Positions 49,601-64,000 of a stretch of DNA of 64,000 nt are shown here, piece by piece. Below the pieces are notes generated by a model, which ran no database searches, had not been told where the DNA came from, and was given only the letters and a program-made list of their open reading frames with translations. The translations under genes were made by a program, and so were the position numbers. This stretch comes from Aphis gossypii (lineage: Eukaryota; Arthropoda; Insecta; Hemiptera; Aphididae), in NCBI RefSeq assembly GCF_020184175.1, contig NC_065531.1, forward strand, positions 12,731,213 to 12,795,212. The letters are read 5' to 3'. Each line of letters starts with the position of its first letter. Positions within the stretch are counted from its first letter, which is position 1.

Positions 49601-52600
49601 TTTTATAGATTAGAAAAAAAATGGATATTGTAAAGCATTTTGACACTTTTACAATAATAATTTATTAGTTTTCTTTAGATGAAAAACATATATTTATTTT
49701 ATTATTGACAGATTGATGGATAATGGATTAAGAACTTACACGATTTATAGTTTATTTTATACAATCGAAAAGATTATATATTATTATTTTGTTGCATGCT
49801 AATTTGACCGTTGTGTAATATACATCATGTTATTATACGGTAATAATATTACCGTATATTATAATATACGATATACGATAAAAAATAAAATATAAATTCT
49901 GAATAAAGATAAATACGTGGAGAACAAACCCGTGTCCTAAACTACGCCATAAATTATATACCTATGTGGCATAACTAATTCTTAAGGTATTGTACAATCA
50001 GTTAAGTAAAAACTAAATTAAATTATTATACAATCAATAAAGTAAAAATTAAATTATTTACCTTCTAAGATTAAAATATAAGATATAGTATAATATATAA
50101 TATAAGATTAAAATAGTTATTATTTATTATTAAAATTTTTAAGCTAAAAATTAATTGGCAAGTAATATACTAACATAACTGTCAGAATACAATAAAATAT
50201 GTATATATACAATTTCTGTTACCGTGTAATGCAAAACTCCATTTCCGTTATATTTTAATAGTTTATTAGTTTATTTTGTATATTTTTAACAATATTAAAA
50301 ATATGTAATAATTAGGGCTCGGATTTTAAAGCATTTGCTTTTTTTTTATGTATCAGATAGAAATCTAATTTTCATACATAAATTCGGTTCACGTCATTCT
50401 GATTCCAGATAAACCAATTTATATTTGCTTTTTTTTATATATATAAATCCTTTTTTCAGTCATTTCAGCTGTAGAATTTTTATGTTTATTATGCTATCAT
50501 AGCGTAATAATAAAAAATGGAATAAATAAGAAACGTAAAAATCCAGAATGTAGACTAAATGTTTTATATTGGATTATTATTGTTTTCGTTATCGACTTGA
50601 TTATTAAATGTATTAAATGTATAGATTGTCGATCTACATAAATATAGAGTGCAGTACCTATACGGTGAGTATGCCTATAACATCGATATCGATCATTTCA
50701 AAATTTAAAACTTAGGATTTTGTAATTTGAAACCTCTTGTATGAAGTTATGCACCGATCACTTCAAGATGTAAAGAGTTCGTTTTTTCTATTTTTATGTT
50801 AAATGTTAAATATTCTATCCGACCGACAATAGAGTCAGTTTCATTACTGCAAATCTAGGGAAGTATATGGTAAATAATTTTTTTTCAATTTTTTTTATTC
50901 ATTTTTATAACTAGTTTGTGTTAATTTTTGATCATACTTTTTTTTTGGCTTTTTTTTTTAAATAAAATACTTCTTTTTTGATTTTTTAAAACAACCGTGT
51001 GCTTTTTTAGTTGCTTATTAAGCTTTAAAATTCGAGCCGCAGTAAAATAATTTAAAATTTAACTAAGTGTTTAATGTAATTATATATATTGTACACTATT
51101 CAATCAACAATTTTTAAAATTATAATTTTTAAATATGTAGGCTGAGTATACAATCATGGTATAATTTGAGTATTGTCATGTAGTCTATATACTCGTATGT
51201 TATATCATTTCAAATTCATTTGATACTATAATATTAGATACTTTTGAGCATATAAAAAGTAATATTATGATATCTATATAATTATGGAAAAGTTTTATTC
51301 ATGTTAATCGTAAAGAAGTTTTATGTGAACTTAATATGAAAACTTAATACAGTTGAGAGATTTTAACTATTTACTTTTACGAATGGATTTAAAGATGTAT
51401 TTCATTCAAGTACGATATTTAAAATAAATATATATGAAAGACTTATTGATAGGAACAAAAAAATACATATTGTTGTTTTTAATCAATTTAATTAAAAAGT
51501 ATATGTAATTTATATTATTATGCAACCTAATAAGCCAATTAAACAAAAAATTATGTAAGCACATTAAAATAAATTATATGAATATATTCTACGGTAGTTA
51601 CTGATTGTCGTTTAGCGATTTGAAAATTAAATATTTTATATCCCAGAAAATATATTACGAAATAAATATTAAAAATTGCCAAAGTTGCTAATGTTATTTC
51701 TAGTTAAAATAATTGTGAGAAAATTAACTTAGAATTGACAGTCATGATTCATAATATTCAAATTCAAATAAATTTGTTGTATAAGAAAATTCCTTATAAA
51801 AAAAACTATCGCATGGTTTTTTAATAAGCATATATTATTATCTTTGATCATTTTATTATAACTTTATCATAATATGACTTATGTTTTTATAGATATACCT
51901 AATTACAGTTTTTTTTTTTTTTTATAAAACGATTTCATTAAAATGTTGATAATTAGATAAACCAGGTAACTTTGGAGATTGTTTGAATGTTATCGGATAA
52001 AACATAATTTCAAATAATTAATATAATTTTAATTGTGAATTATTGGTTGCTGCATAGGTATTTAATGGTTTTAACTTTTAAGCATTTACTTTGTACATAT
52101 TTTATTTTCATTCAAAATACATTAACAATCTGTACTTCTTAATTTACTATAGCTGAAGTAAAAAATTAACTTTTTAATTGAACAATTAATGTTAGTGTTA
52201 GCATAAATATTTACATATTATAATTTTATTTAAAGAAAAATTAACAATATATAATATAAAACATTCAATTTTTCGTTCATATAGTTTTTTGTAGTTTGTC
52301 ATTTAACAATTATTATTTTTTGTATGAAGTATTTAAATGGTTTTTCGTTGAATGTTACAAATATTGAAAATGCGATCATTAATCAACTATATTAACCGTT
52401 TACCGGTCATTAAGAAATTCTTCGTGAGTATCTACCATATAGTGGCTAGTGACTACTACATACGGATTAAAATATTGTAGCCAATCAGACCTTCGAAGGT
52501 AGTAATGTGTAGGTGGTTTCTCCTGCCAATAAAAATGCTACAGTAAAAAAATAAATTACTTCAGAAAGTGTTTTAGAAAGGCAATGAGTACTATTAAAAA

Positions 52601-53479
52601 TGATTGTACCTACCCTTATATAATAAAAGCTTTGTAGCTGTATTGAACTATATGATCCGATATTTGTAATTTATACATAATATATGTACAAATGTATATA
52701 ATATGTATACATTTATTAAATTATTAAATTGACCCTTTTATATTAATTCAGATTATCTTGGCGAAACCTGCAAATGGAGCGTAAGATAATTAATTCTTCA
52801 ATGTGATATATAATATAATATATTAATTATTAGTTCATCAAGTAACCAATAATGTACGCAATTTTAAAATATAAAACATAGAAATTTAATTATATATATT
52901 TAAATCAAAAATTGCATTGACCGAAAGTTGGATCAACGCAACTATTATTCAATAAAACGAAAGCAAGATTATAGAAGAATCATAGTAATTAAAAAATGAC
53001 GATGCAATATAAATCTTAAGCCATCAGAGCATAAAATATATGACTACCTATAGTGCAACGCCTAGAAACACGCGATAACAAATTTTATGACAACATATTA
53101 TATTAAGTTTCAAACCACTGAACACCACAATATTATTTTACGTTTTATATTCTTACCGTATTTTTAACTGAATTGATATTTTATATTTCGTTACTAATTT
53201 ATGATCATATATAAATGGGGGAAAGTACATAGGTAGTCGCTCTAATGTACAGTAAGTATTAAGTGTTCAAGTGTAGGTACCTCGTCTTTAAGTAAATCAC
53301 TGTAATATATGTAATACATTTAAATTAAATGATAAATCATTGCATATAAAAAATTATTCTAAACTGAGACGTTCTATATAGGTGTAACGGTAAGTTGAAA
53401 TAGTTTGTTGTCAAAAACATTGAATTTAAAAGTCATTGTGTAAAAAAAAACTAATATTCTAATGATTCAAATACTAGTG

Positions 53480-53720
53480 AGGCAGTGAAAAGTATTTTTG
53501 AACTACAACGTAATAACTAAAATCATTGTTCTTCGTTTAAATATCTAATTTTTTTAACATTTGTAGGTATTTAAAATGCTTATAAATGAAAATTGTGCCG
53601 TTAATATTTTTAAATCGTTATAGTAAAAATGATAAAGAACCTTGAACTCTCTAGCTTTTTGACCAAGAAAAATTGTTTTATTAATATTATAAAAACAACT
53701 GAAAAAAATCGTAATGTCTA
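53480..53720. repeat. Diverged copy of the dispersed AT-rich repeat
   Basis: Landmarks appear in the same order as in 1718-1990: tttgaactacaa, aaatgcttataaa, aaaattgtgcc, atcgttatag, agaaccttg, then tttttgacca.gaaaaatt. Spacing is similar, but identity is modest and the ends are unclear. It has no coding capacity. Confidence 0.5.
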
Positions 53721-56097
53721 TATATTCTATAAGTATCTCAAAAAAAAATCAACATGTTTTTTTTTTAAATTATACTATGATAATCGATTTTGTCAAATAC
53801 TATTTTCAACTTTTTTTTAATGTACTGAACATTTTTAATTTCGACCTCCTAATATAGTACTAACTATAATTATATGTGTGCAACTTATAATAATACAGAA
53901 AAATAATTTTTCAACCTAATCTGTTATTAATTATATCATTAAATTACTAAAGTGTTTCACAAAATCCTTTTTAGTGATGCAATTTGAATTTATAAAAATA
54001 ATAACACAATATATTCTTATTATGACCCAGTATCTATAAAAAAATAAAAATAATAGAGAAATTATGATCATTTCAAATTCATTTGTATACTATTATATTT
54101 TATTTACTTATGTTTATGTATACCAAAAATTATTTTGAAATTTGATTCAACTTAAACGAATTTACTATTCACTTAAATGTATTATAAAATTATAAGTTAG
54201 TAACAAAATATTATTTACATTAGATATAATTGAGTACATGGTACTTTTTTTTAACATTAGTTTAAATAAATTTCATAACGACTGATGATATTGATCTATA
54301 TGGATGACCACCACTAATCATCATTAAATTTTAGAAAACAAAAATAAGAGAAAATATTTTTTTTTTTTTTTTTTTATTAAATTGATAAATTTTTAATAGA
54401 TACTACAAAAAGACGCAACAATAAAAGTATTTACTTTATTATTTGTATTAATGATTGAAATAAATGACAAATTATAGATATTATGTTAAAATGTAAACGA
54501 TTTATATTATGACGTCTACTTAATATATACTCTATACTTGACTACATCAATGTTTATACTTGTAACTTGTAAGTCGTGTATAGATAATGCATTTAAGTAT
54601 AATAATATTATGTTTTAGTAGTAAAACTTGTTTAAGAAATTTATAAAATGTGTTTCCTAAACAAGATTTCTTTGAATAATAACCATGCCTATTTCATTAG
54701 TCAGAAAGTTTTTCTATTTTATTCCGGGGTCTGAGTATAAATAGGTATATATATATATATGTATTTATATACACAGTAGGAATCATAAAATTAAAAAGCG
54801 AAAGTGGTTTAATATTCCAAAAATATATTTTTTAACAGACATTTTCTGTTTTTGATGATTTATAAAATCATAGGTATACAAAATGTTGGACATTTCATAA
54901 TAATAATATTAAAACTTTTGTGAGTTCAATGTTGATTAGAAAAAATAGTTTTTACTATTAACGATAGATTTTATAGCAAAATATTGTACATTTGCGAGTT
55001 TGTATTTTATCAATACTTAATAGTTTAGAAAAAATTGAAATCATTTTCTGCGATTATAATCATAAAAAAAATTATTGTAGATTTTTAGTTTTTGTCTTAG
55101 TTCAATCTTCAATGTAATATAAATATTAGACTGAACGTGTAAATTGCATAGAAAAAAGTATTTAACAGTCACACGCGACGTATAATCGTGTGCTATCGTA
55201 TTAACCGCGTGATATTATAACATTGGAATAAATTCGTTCGATCATTATCATATTATGTTATGCGCTACAAATGCATTAGTGTATTTTTTTACACTTAAGA
55301 TAATTTAATGAAAACAGTGTACCTATTGGAAATACTTTCACCGAGTCATGGAATAATGACAGAAAAATAATTAATAATCAATAATAAAAGTAATAACTAT
55401 TCAATAGATTAAAAAAAAAAAAAAAATAATGAAAATATTATCATCAAAGTTGTAGGACATTAATAATTACGAGTTTCCATTATGCGCGCTTAAAACACTC
55501 ATTATGTTTTCACCTGTGTGTGTATACAGTGCAATTGCTTCACATGGGACATTATAAGCTCAACCATCGAACTTGAACAATCGATTAAAATATATTTACG
55601 GTTATGAGATTTATTCATCAATTAAGACGAACAATACGCGTATGATTGGCGGACAATAAAATCAATTTATACCTATTGAGTTCTGGAGAACGCCTGCATA
55701 ATATCGTGTGTAACATACTGAGTATACAAAAACGCATATAAGAAATTCAGGAAGTAATAAATACATATTATTGTTTGTGAAGATGTTACACAATTTTAAT
55801 AAACGCCGTTTAAGATTAAGTAAAAACCGGATCTATACCGTCGAGTGTACGACATATTGAAGAAATATATACGTATGTATACTAAAACGAGTATAACGTC
55901 ATCGAAATGTCTTCCTATACTTATGAATATATTCAAAAAAATTCCAAAAACATTTATGATATTTAATTCTTATCTAACGACTAATATAAACCACTAGTAT
56001 TAAAACCAATATTTTTAACACGAAAAAACTACTTAATTACTAACAATGACATAATACGATACGATATAACAAAGTTGCGTTCAACAGAACCAACCTG

Positions 56098-56252
56098 TAC
56101 CCAGAGACGGACTGCGATAAAAATACAGACCGGAAAAATGTAATAAATACATATTATTAATATATTTTTGTAGTATAAAGAAATTAAAAATTATCTAATT
56201 ATTAAAAAAAAATAATGTAATACAGCCGTCGGGCTAGGCCGTCTCTGGATAA
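56098..56252. mobile_element. Short inverted-repeat element, about 150 bp
   Basis: The left end cccagagacgg is mirrored at the right end by ccgtctctgg. A GC-richer border on each side frames an AT-rich centre with no coding sequence. It is consistent with a small non-autonomous DNA element. Only about 10 bp of the arms match well. Confidence 0.4.
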
Positions 56253-59200
56253 AATTGCTACATATTATCAACATTCGTCGATTGTTAAATTTTATTTAAA
56301 TTTTTAAAATTAAAAAAAAAGTCATCAAATTGATTGATCCGCAGAGAAAATAAAATCTAAGAAAATTTTTTATTTGACACGTGAGTACAGAAAGGTCTGT
56401 CATCTCTGCCGTACAAACTTCGGCGGCTCAATCTTGCTTTTCCATTGGTAATAGGATTTTTCGGACATATAACAATCTGAATTCACAACCCCAACACGAT
56501 AAATGGGTCATAATATATTGAACTTTGTAATTTTCTAGTTTAAATTGTTTTGCGGTATTTTCTTATTTTTTCCTATGGTAGGTATTTCTACCAGTAATGC
56601 AAATTTTAAAACTACCTACTGCATAAGTATTGGTAAACAAACTACGCAATCAGATTTTTTCTTTTCAATTTTGGTTGATTGAAATAATTTTTAAGGCGAT
56701 TTCCTTATATATATATATTTACGTTTTCTGAAATATTAATCGAATATAACATACGGCGTATCTACATAATATTCTACATTACAAGTGTAATTTTGCATGC
56801 GGGAGAACTCTTGCGCGTCGTAAATGGTAAATATATTCGTTTATTGCACGAAACCGTAACCTGCATTCTGCAGTAATGATATCTTCCGAATATACGATAA
56901 AACATTGTATATCATAATAGGCAACACAAGGGACTTGGCAAATAATTCCCTCGCGGACGCAATTTTAAATCACTGCAAATTTTATTCACTAGAACACAAA
57001 GCTTATAAATTATAACATTGAAATTCGCTCCAAACTATCATTACCTCGTGGTTTGTCATTCTACTACGGTCTCGCTATCGTTCGTGTATTCCAAAGTTTT
57101 TTATTTATTAATTTAAATACAATTTATGGTAAAAAAATGTTTTTTATCGAACCATGCTCAGACTGTGTGCCTAACCCATACATTATATAAAAAAAAAAAA
57201 TAGACGTTTTTGGGTCCATCCTGAGTGAAGGCCAATTCCAAGTAACATTTTAACACTTATGACGTTAAAATCTCACTCAGACGAATTCAAAAAATACTAC
57301 CATTATTATAAAAAAAATTCTTATCTATATACAAAAAAATTTATGGTAGATTTTTTTAATGTTATAAAAGTTTGTGACATTAGGTACGTAAAAAATTTAG
57401 CGTCTCGTCCACCTAAACAAACGGTATTGTGGGTTGATTTAGATTTTAAGATAGATAAATAGTATTTTAAAATAGTGAATCCGTATTATATTTTATTTCA
57501 TTTTTATAAGTGAAATGTTCAAAACATTTACAGCACACGTGTATTAGATGAAAAAACTAGAAATCCACTGTAATTTTTAGAAATCATAAAACATTGTCCG
57601 GTTCCTTGATAAAACAAACAACAACAACGTCCAAACGCACGGGTCGTTATTATGTTATATAATATATAATAGTATATTAGTACGTAGGGTTTGGATTTAA
57701 AGGCAATATTATAAAAAAATCGACGGACCGGCGATCGTGGCTTTGTAATGATCGCCATCTATTGGCAACGATTAGTGTAGCGGTAACGTTTGGTCTGTTA
57801 ACTGTCACATCCACTGGGCGGCGCGCAATAGTCGGATAAAAAGAAGAGTCGATGAGTTGTACATCCATAAGAGTGGACAAACGTTTTCAGAAATAAGTAG
57901 ACACTGTAAATTAGTCACATGTAAAATGTCATGTATTTAATAACGAGTAAAAATACTTATAGGTACACAAATACAATATACATGTTATACTATATTTTTA
58001 CCGCTTACCAGGATTTAGTATGACTTATGATATGATCGTTGGCACGAGCTAATATATTTAACATGTGATAATTAAGTATAAACACTGATTATTTCTATCA
58101 ATTTAGTGTTTTATTTAATTTATTTTTTATTTATCTATACTTTGAAATATTTTAAAAGCAAATCAAAAAATATATTATTTTAATATAGTAAGACTTTTAA
58201 ATTAAGACTCAAATTTATAAATTGTAATTTGCTTTAAATATAATTCAATAATTTTTTTTTTATTCTGATTGGAGCGATGTATACATTTTAAAATAATAAA
58301 CAGTTTTTTTTGTTTATATACACGATGAGTAGTCAAAAAAATGATTAGATTTTCAAATTAGACAAATATAAGAGGGTACTTTTGGATAGAAAATTAGATT
58401 AGTGGTGGATATCCGGGGGAGACGATTAATATATTACCACTCTCTTTAAGTTTTCATTTATATAGGTATATATGTATAAGAATAAAAGAAACAATAAATC
58501 ATATAATTTTGATATTTTGTTTTATTACCAGTCAATAATAATTTAAAATTATAAAAAGTCATGGCCACATTGTACAAAAACGATTATTATCTATAGTTCT
58601 AATAAACAATAATTGAATTATTGATAATATAGAGTTAAAATGTCTTGATTATCTAAATAAATATTTTAAATGTGAAATACAAATAACAAATCCAAAAATT
58701 TTTGAAATAGGGAAATATTTGAACAGGAATGTGCTCAGAAATTATCGTATGTGAGGGGTATGAATAATTAGAGAAATTAATAGTAACAAAATATGAATAT
58801 TTTTTATGTCAATATTAGAGTAATACATTATAAATTCGATCCTTCTCCTTAGAACTAGGATATATTCACTATTGAATTAAATCTAGTTTGTATTTTAAAG
58901 AGGTATTTTATTCGTAAAGTCAAATTAATATTTTATGACTGTTTGAAGCTCAAATTTTTATGGCATTGGATATTGTATATTCTGTTTGATAACTACCTAT
59001 TACTCGTCAAACGATTTTTGTTTTTTTTTGTTGTAATAAAAAACTAATGATCGAAGATACTAAAATTTTTTACCGAATGTCTGTAGGTATTATCATTTTC
59101 TATACGTGGTATAATTTTCAAAATATTTTAACTCTTTTTAAGCTTCTTGTTACATATTTTTGACTGTTGAGATCAGATAAGAATAATTTTTTAAACGCTA

Positions 59201-59768
59201 TGATATATTACTCCTTTAAAATTAAATATAACAATTAGTAGTACAAATAAAACACTTAATAATAGAATACTAGAATCACGTTGGTAGTCTAACTAAATCA
59301 AATATTACTGTAACAACACATTATTTTTAATTTAAATTCTGATTGAAGTATATATTTGTTTTTATTATGTTAACTTATACTTTTCAATATAGAAAAATGA
59401 TAAGTATTATTGATTATGTGTCTATTCGCCTATGTATAATACTTAAATATTTATGTTCATAATGATATAAATACGATCTGAAGGGCTGTCAAAAACATTG
59501 CTTCTAAATAATACCATTTATTCAGAAATTCAATAATTTTTTAGAAGGTAAAGATAGATTAATTATTGAAATCAATCACTACAGGGAGCAGGTTAATTGA
59601 TTTTAGAATACTTCAAAATACTTATATAAAAAACTGTAGACTAAATTCAAGTACTTTCTGAGTATCTGCGGTCAAAATATTTTGATGTCACCTTTATAAA
59701 CAATGGAAATTATACGTATTTTAGGTTCCTGTGTACCTGCCGTACTTAGTCTGTTACAGTGAATTAAC

Positions 59769-62700
59769 ATGTATTCTACATGGTTTAATTTCAATCTAAT
59801 ATATTATGTAGGAAAACTATTCGGTTTATATCCATTTGCTGGAAATTATAAGAAATTATCGTTTTGTTATTCGTTAGTTTTATGGATTGCATTATGTTAC
59901 GCGAGTATAAAAGTCCTAAATAATTATTACGAATATAGTGATACTCTACCATCATCACAAAAATTGTTAAAATATGTAAATTATTTTATTCATTTTTTCA
60001 AGTATCTATATTAAATAGTATGTAAAATTGATAACTAACTATCATAATATCTTTATTTCAGGTTATTAAATTCGAGACATATGTTACTTTAAACACATTG
60101 GTTATTAACATAATACTTTCAACAAATAAAAGTAAACGGTTTTTTAAAATACTTGATTTATTTCATCGCTTTGATGAGCTTATACTACAGGTGCAATGTT
60201 CATCGAATTACAAGGCACAACAATTTTACGTAATAAACGCCTTACTTATTTGGACTTACCATATATTTGTCGCGGTTGTGTTTTTTAATGATATATTTTT
60301 TTTATTATTTATGTGGAGTATAATCTGTTTGTCGACAACAATAGCAATATTACCATATATTATATGTATAAGAATGTTAAGACACAGATACAAATTGGCT
60401 AACAAAGTATTTAAAAACAGTAAGTACCTCCTGCAGTCCTATAATAATATTAAATATTAAATAAAATCCTAAAATAATCATCAACTCACAACTCAAAATG
60501 CTATTAGAAACTGCATTCAAATGAAAACAAACTTTTGTTAAAATTTGTATAAACTGCAAAAATTATATCAATATCTAATCTATATTTATATACAAAGTAA
60601 TTCACCAAGCATGCTCATATCCCTTTTTCTTCTTAAATAATCTAGTTATTCAACATCTTATTTTTGGAATTTTTAAATATTATACTTATTACTACTATTT
60701 TTTCAATTTTATTTTCAAATAATTGATATTTGTAATACTACTTAAGAAATGTCTTGTGGAGTCGTGGAGATAAAAATTACTGTTTTTATAATCACAACTC
60801 CCTTTTCATAAAGTAAGTTATCGATCGGATAATTTTTCTAAAAATTTTGATGTATAAAAATAAAAAATTGAATAAGTAGTTTTTGAGTTGTTTAAATTTG
60901 TGCATCAAGGATAATCCATCCGTGATAATAAATTAGAAGATATGGTAGATATGGTAATTCAATTATCATAAATACCTTTATATTTTTTATATAATTTTAT
61001 AAATTACATTAATTTATCAATATCTATAATTTATAAAAATAGACTGAGTTTAATAACTATTATATCCGAAATTACATATATTTTATTCTTTTAATAACTG
61101 TTTTTAAGGACTATTAAGTTTAATTAAAACAATGTAATAACTGAATAACTAATAATTGTTTAAATTTTAAATTTAATTCATCAATATTTAAAAATTCTAA
61201 AATTCAAAATTTGAATAAATGTATTATTAAATTTAAAAAAACGGGAGTAAGCATGCTTAATAAATTATTAGGTATGAATAAATAGGTAACTATAAATTAA
61301 TTAAATTGAATTCTTGCATACATGTTGGTTTGTATTTAATATTAATAATGATACATTTTAACAACATTTAATTTGTACACAAAACAAAAATTATTGTTAC
61401 TATTTTAAATTCATCAGCCTTTTCAAACTTGATTTAAAATGATAAATATAAAGAAAACATTGATGTTTTTTTTTTTTTTAGGTATAAGCAATCCAACTAC
61501 TACTACAAAATGTTTCTATCCAACCGAAGTACACAATGTATTTATCGAACTACGGAATTTGACAGAAGAAGTAAAAACATATTATGCTTTTCACGCATTA
61601 TTGATCATCATGGAATCAACTTTACTAATTGCTGCAGTCGTAACAAAATTAGTATTTAGCTACACCAACAATATTAGCACAGAATTAATATACAACAGAT
61701 TATTTTTAATATTTTGTATTTTGAAGTTTCAATTTGTATTTTTCTTAGTTCGAGAAGCGCATAATACTATACAAGAAGTAAGTCTTTTAAATTTGTTATT
61801 AGTATGTATCTGTATAAGTATGCCAGTATGGATTGAAAACTCTTTTTTTAATTTATTGTTTTTTAATAGTTTTTATATTATTTCATAGAATTTTAAAAGA
61901 AAATCATAAATTAACATTATGGTAAAATTTTAAAAATGCAATCTTATTTTAAACTGATATGAAAAATAGCACTGTTAGTTCAGATAATCGACATATTCAG
62001 ATAAACATAAATATACTTCATAAAATTTTATGTAGGTAAAGTTTTAAACAGTAAAAGTATCTTCAATTAGTTTATATTTTTAAAATATTAAGTTATACAT
62101 AATTATATTTTTGTCAAAAATAATATTATTAAATTATATATAAATTTAGTCATAATTTGAGTAAATTTACTTAATATAACCGCTATCACTTGTAAATACA
62201 CATAATTTTTTAAACATTTTTTTATTTTCCAAGAATAAAACAGTTAACTTTATAAAATAAAAATGACAAAATAATATTTGTTTTTAAGTGATTTCTAAGA
62301 AATTTAATATTACTTATTATTTATAAGAAAACTGCTAAAAATTCCAAATTTTTATTTCCACGTATTCGATTTTAAATTGTTTGTAATTTACATCCATTTT
62401 TTATACAGCATTCCCTAAAAATTATTAAAATATTAAATTATTTGTAAAGAATTATAAATGTATGATGATGATGTAAGCTGTATGCCTGTATACTTATATC
62501 AACACATTAATAATATTTACTATGGCTTTTGTTTAAAAAAAACAACTTAAAATTCGTCCAGCCTAGTAAATAAATGTCATCACAATTAATTATTGTATTA
62601 TTTGTGTACAGATTGTACATTTTTCTACTTAAAAATCAAAAATCAAAATAGAAATAAATTTTATCCAAAATAAATCATTTCAGATAATAGTTTTCAAGAT

Positions 62701-63448
62701 ATTAATAAGGAAATCGTGTTTAAATTCTACAAATTTTAATACAAAATATTTTCATTTTAAATGCTAATATAATTTTTTTTTATTAGATTTAAGATTTTTA
62801 TTCTCTATATTTATTTAGAAATTAGTTATTTATAAATAATAAGAAATACTTATTTTGATTTAATATGTACCTATAATAGTAATATTATAAAGTAATATTG
62901 TATAATATTAATAATTTAGAATATTAAAACCTTATAATTAACATTTTCGTGTCAATAAATAAAAGTAATAAGTTGATTATCTTAATTGTATTATGCAGTC
63001 AAAGAAAACTGTATTGATCGCCCATGATACACTTTGTATTACATCAAATACTGGAATTATCAAAGAAGTAAAATATTATTATTTAACTTACAAGTCTTAT
63101 TAAAATTAAAATATTATTCATTGTATATAGTTTGAGGTATTTGTATTGAGTTGTTGGAACAATCCAATCATATTTGATGTGTATGATTTTTTTGATTTGG
63201 ACTATGCACTTCTTCAATCAGTAAGTTTTTTAAAACAAATTATTTAATAAAAAAAAAAAATTTAGCTACCAAACATTTAAAACGAAATGTAAAAATATAC
63301 AAACTCTTGAGAGTTCCGTCACTGGACAGCCTCCATCCTCATAAATATATTATCAATGAAAATATTCTCCATTATATTTATCCTATTTATTTATTGTACA
63401 TACTATGCTACAGTTCTGCTTCTACAAATTGCAAATATTCTATTTTAA
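59769..63448 (+). CDS. Insect gustatory receptor (7tm_7 family)
   Basis: Six exons: 59769-59975, 60062-60419, 61482-61777, 62999-63067, 63131-63220 and a last exon ending at the TAA 63446-63448; about 384 residues, typical for the family. The first five join in phase with canonical sites. N-terminus MYSTWFNFNLIYYVGKLFGL is followed by hydrophobic segments in exons 1-3. Exon 3 carries the loop and helix near FLIFCILKFQFVFFLVREAH. Exon 5 holds the conserved C-terminal part VYDFFDLDYALLQS, matching the FFDLD...L..S hallmark before the last helix. The final exon reads IYCTYYATVLLLQI, standing where TYLVILIQ is usual. Its acceptor is uncertain: gagag before 63314 is in phase but has a weak pyrimidine tract. 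Known role: ligand-gated cation channels in taste neurons. The ligand is not predictable. The specific receptor lineage is not assigned. Confidence 0.85.
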
Positions 63449-63449
63449 T

Positions 63450-64000
63450 ATAAATATATATATATATACATATACAAACTAAAAATACTAAATAATTATC
63501 TAAATATAGATTATATAAGTATGTATATACTGAAATAGCCATTAGGTATTATTGACTCAAGTTGAGTTACCAAAAGCGTCTAAGAATTTTCAAAATAAAA
63601 TATAATGATCTATTATGTATTTTTTTTTTATTATTATTATTACATTATACATTAAAAGAACTAACATTTATTATTCTTAAAATGATAGAAATAATGAAAT
63701 ACTTAAACTACATATATTAAGTTTTATTTTATTTAATGAAAGTTAGCAATTTGGCAGATATTATCTTATTATCACGTGTCTTTAGTACTATAACACTTTG
63801 AATATTGTTTATTGTTTGTATTTTATCCAATCTATATATTATAAAGTAGATAATCAAATATATTAATTTGTTTTCTGATCTTAGTTTAATATCAAAATAT
63901 ATCTATGTACACTACATTTAATGAACCTTACCAGGAATGTGAAGGGGATTAGTATCCCTAGAAGCTCGAGATTATTACATTTTTATGAATTAGTATCCTC
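63450..64000. other. Downstream flank of the receptor gene
   Basis: AT-rich sequence with an AT microsatellite near 63455-63470. It presumably holds the 3'UTR of the gustatory receptor. Nothing else was recognised. Confidence 0.35.

Larger units (their letters stand above)
46880..59760. other. Long gene-poor AT-rich stretch
   Basis: About 12.9 kb without a recognised gene. Short open frames at 53629-53820 and 57259-57462 have no signal of real coding. The first lies in a dispersed repeat. The second ends in a curious WVDLDFKIDK but has no homology I recognise. Apart from the repeats listed separately, only A/T runs and AT microsatellites are seen. A GC-richer patch at 57720-57870 remains unexplained. 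Confidence 0.35.

Noticed and set aside
49836..49856. Perfect hairpin containing TAATATTAC, the nonanucleotide of geminivirus-type origins
   Set aside because: The motif lies in the stem rather than the loop, the sequence is AT-rich enough for chance, and no replication protein gene or remnant is nearby.
57259..57462. 67-codon frame ending VLWVDLDFKIDK
   Set aside because: The N-terminal half is poly-Lys/Tyr, as expected of AT-rich chance frames, and no family is recognised.

Overview
The window looks like nuclear DNA of an insect, most probably an aphid or another hemipteran. It is very AT-rich. Genes are split into many short exons with GT..AG introns, and there are long gene-poor stretches, small inverted-repeat transposon remnants and the recurring aphid-like string taggtacct. 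The best-recognised genes are typically insect: neuroglian, Atg12 and a gustatory receptor. No database search was possible. Product names rest on reading the translations.

Layout, left to right. (1) 120-1196, minus: an intronless, GC-rich protein made of about five 57-residue tandem repeats with a basic, Cys-rich tail. (2) 1260-4660: AT-rich repeats. (3) 4670-14620, plus: a complete neuroglian (L1-CAM) gene with 21 coding-exon positions, reconstructed base by base in phase, with two alternative last exons. (4) 16331-17695, plus: Atg12, three exons, with an inverted-repeat element in intron 2. (5) 20292-21045 and 22618-22893, minus: a GC-rich coiled-coil exon and a Lys-rich first exon, possibly one gene. 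(6) 24088-24793: a foldback element with arms of about 135 bp. (7) 24858-27594, plus: a second, truncated neuroglian copy with signal peptide and Ig domains only, starting just after the foldback element. (8) 46465-32739, minus: a secreted Gln/Tyr/Gly-rich protein gene whose first coding exon encodes only Met-Lys and lies 10.3 kb upstream of the rest. (9) 46.9-59.7 kb: no gene recognised, a few repeat remnants. (10) 59769-63448, plus: an insect gustatory receptor in six exons.

The main discovery candidate is the pair of neuroglian loci. The downstream copy keeps an open frame and canonical splice sites through nine coding exons. It then ends in a chimeric exon, made by a deletion that joined exon 10 to exon 14, and stops, so it would be a secreted Ig-only protein lacking fibronectin domains, membrane anchor and ankyrin-binding tail. 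Exons 8-9 and the intron between them are almost identical to the parent, while the exons on either side have diverged. This is the pattern expected of gene conversion. The foldback element sits at the 5' breakpoint, where the parental promoter and 5'UTR exon are missing.
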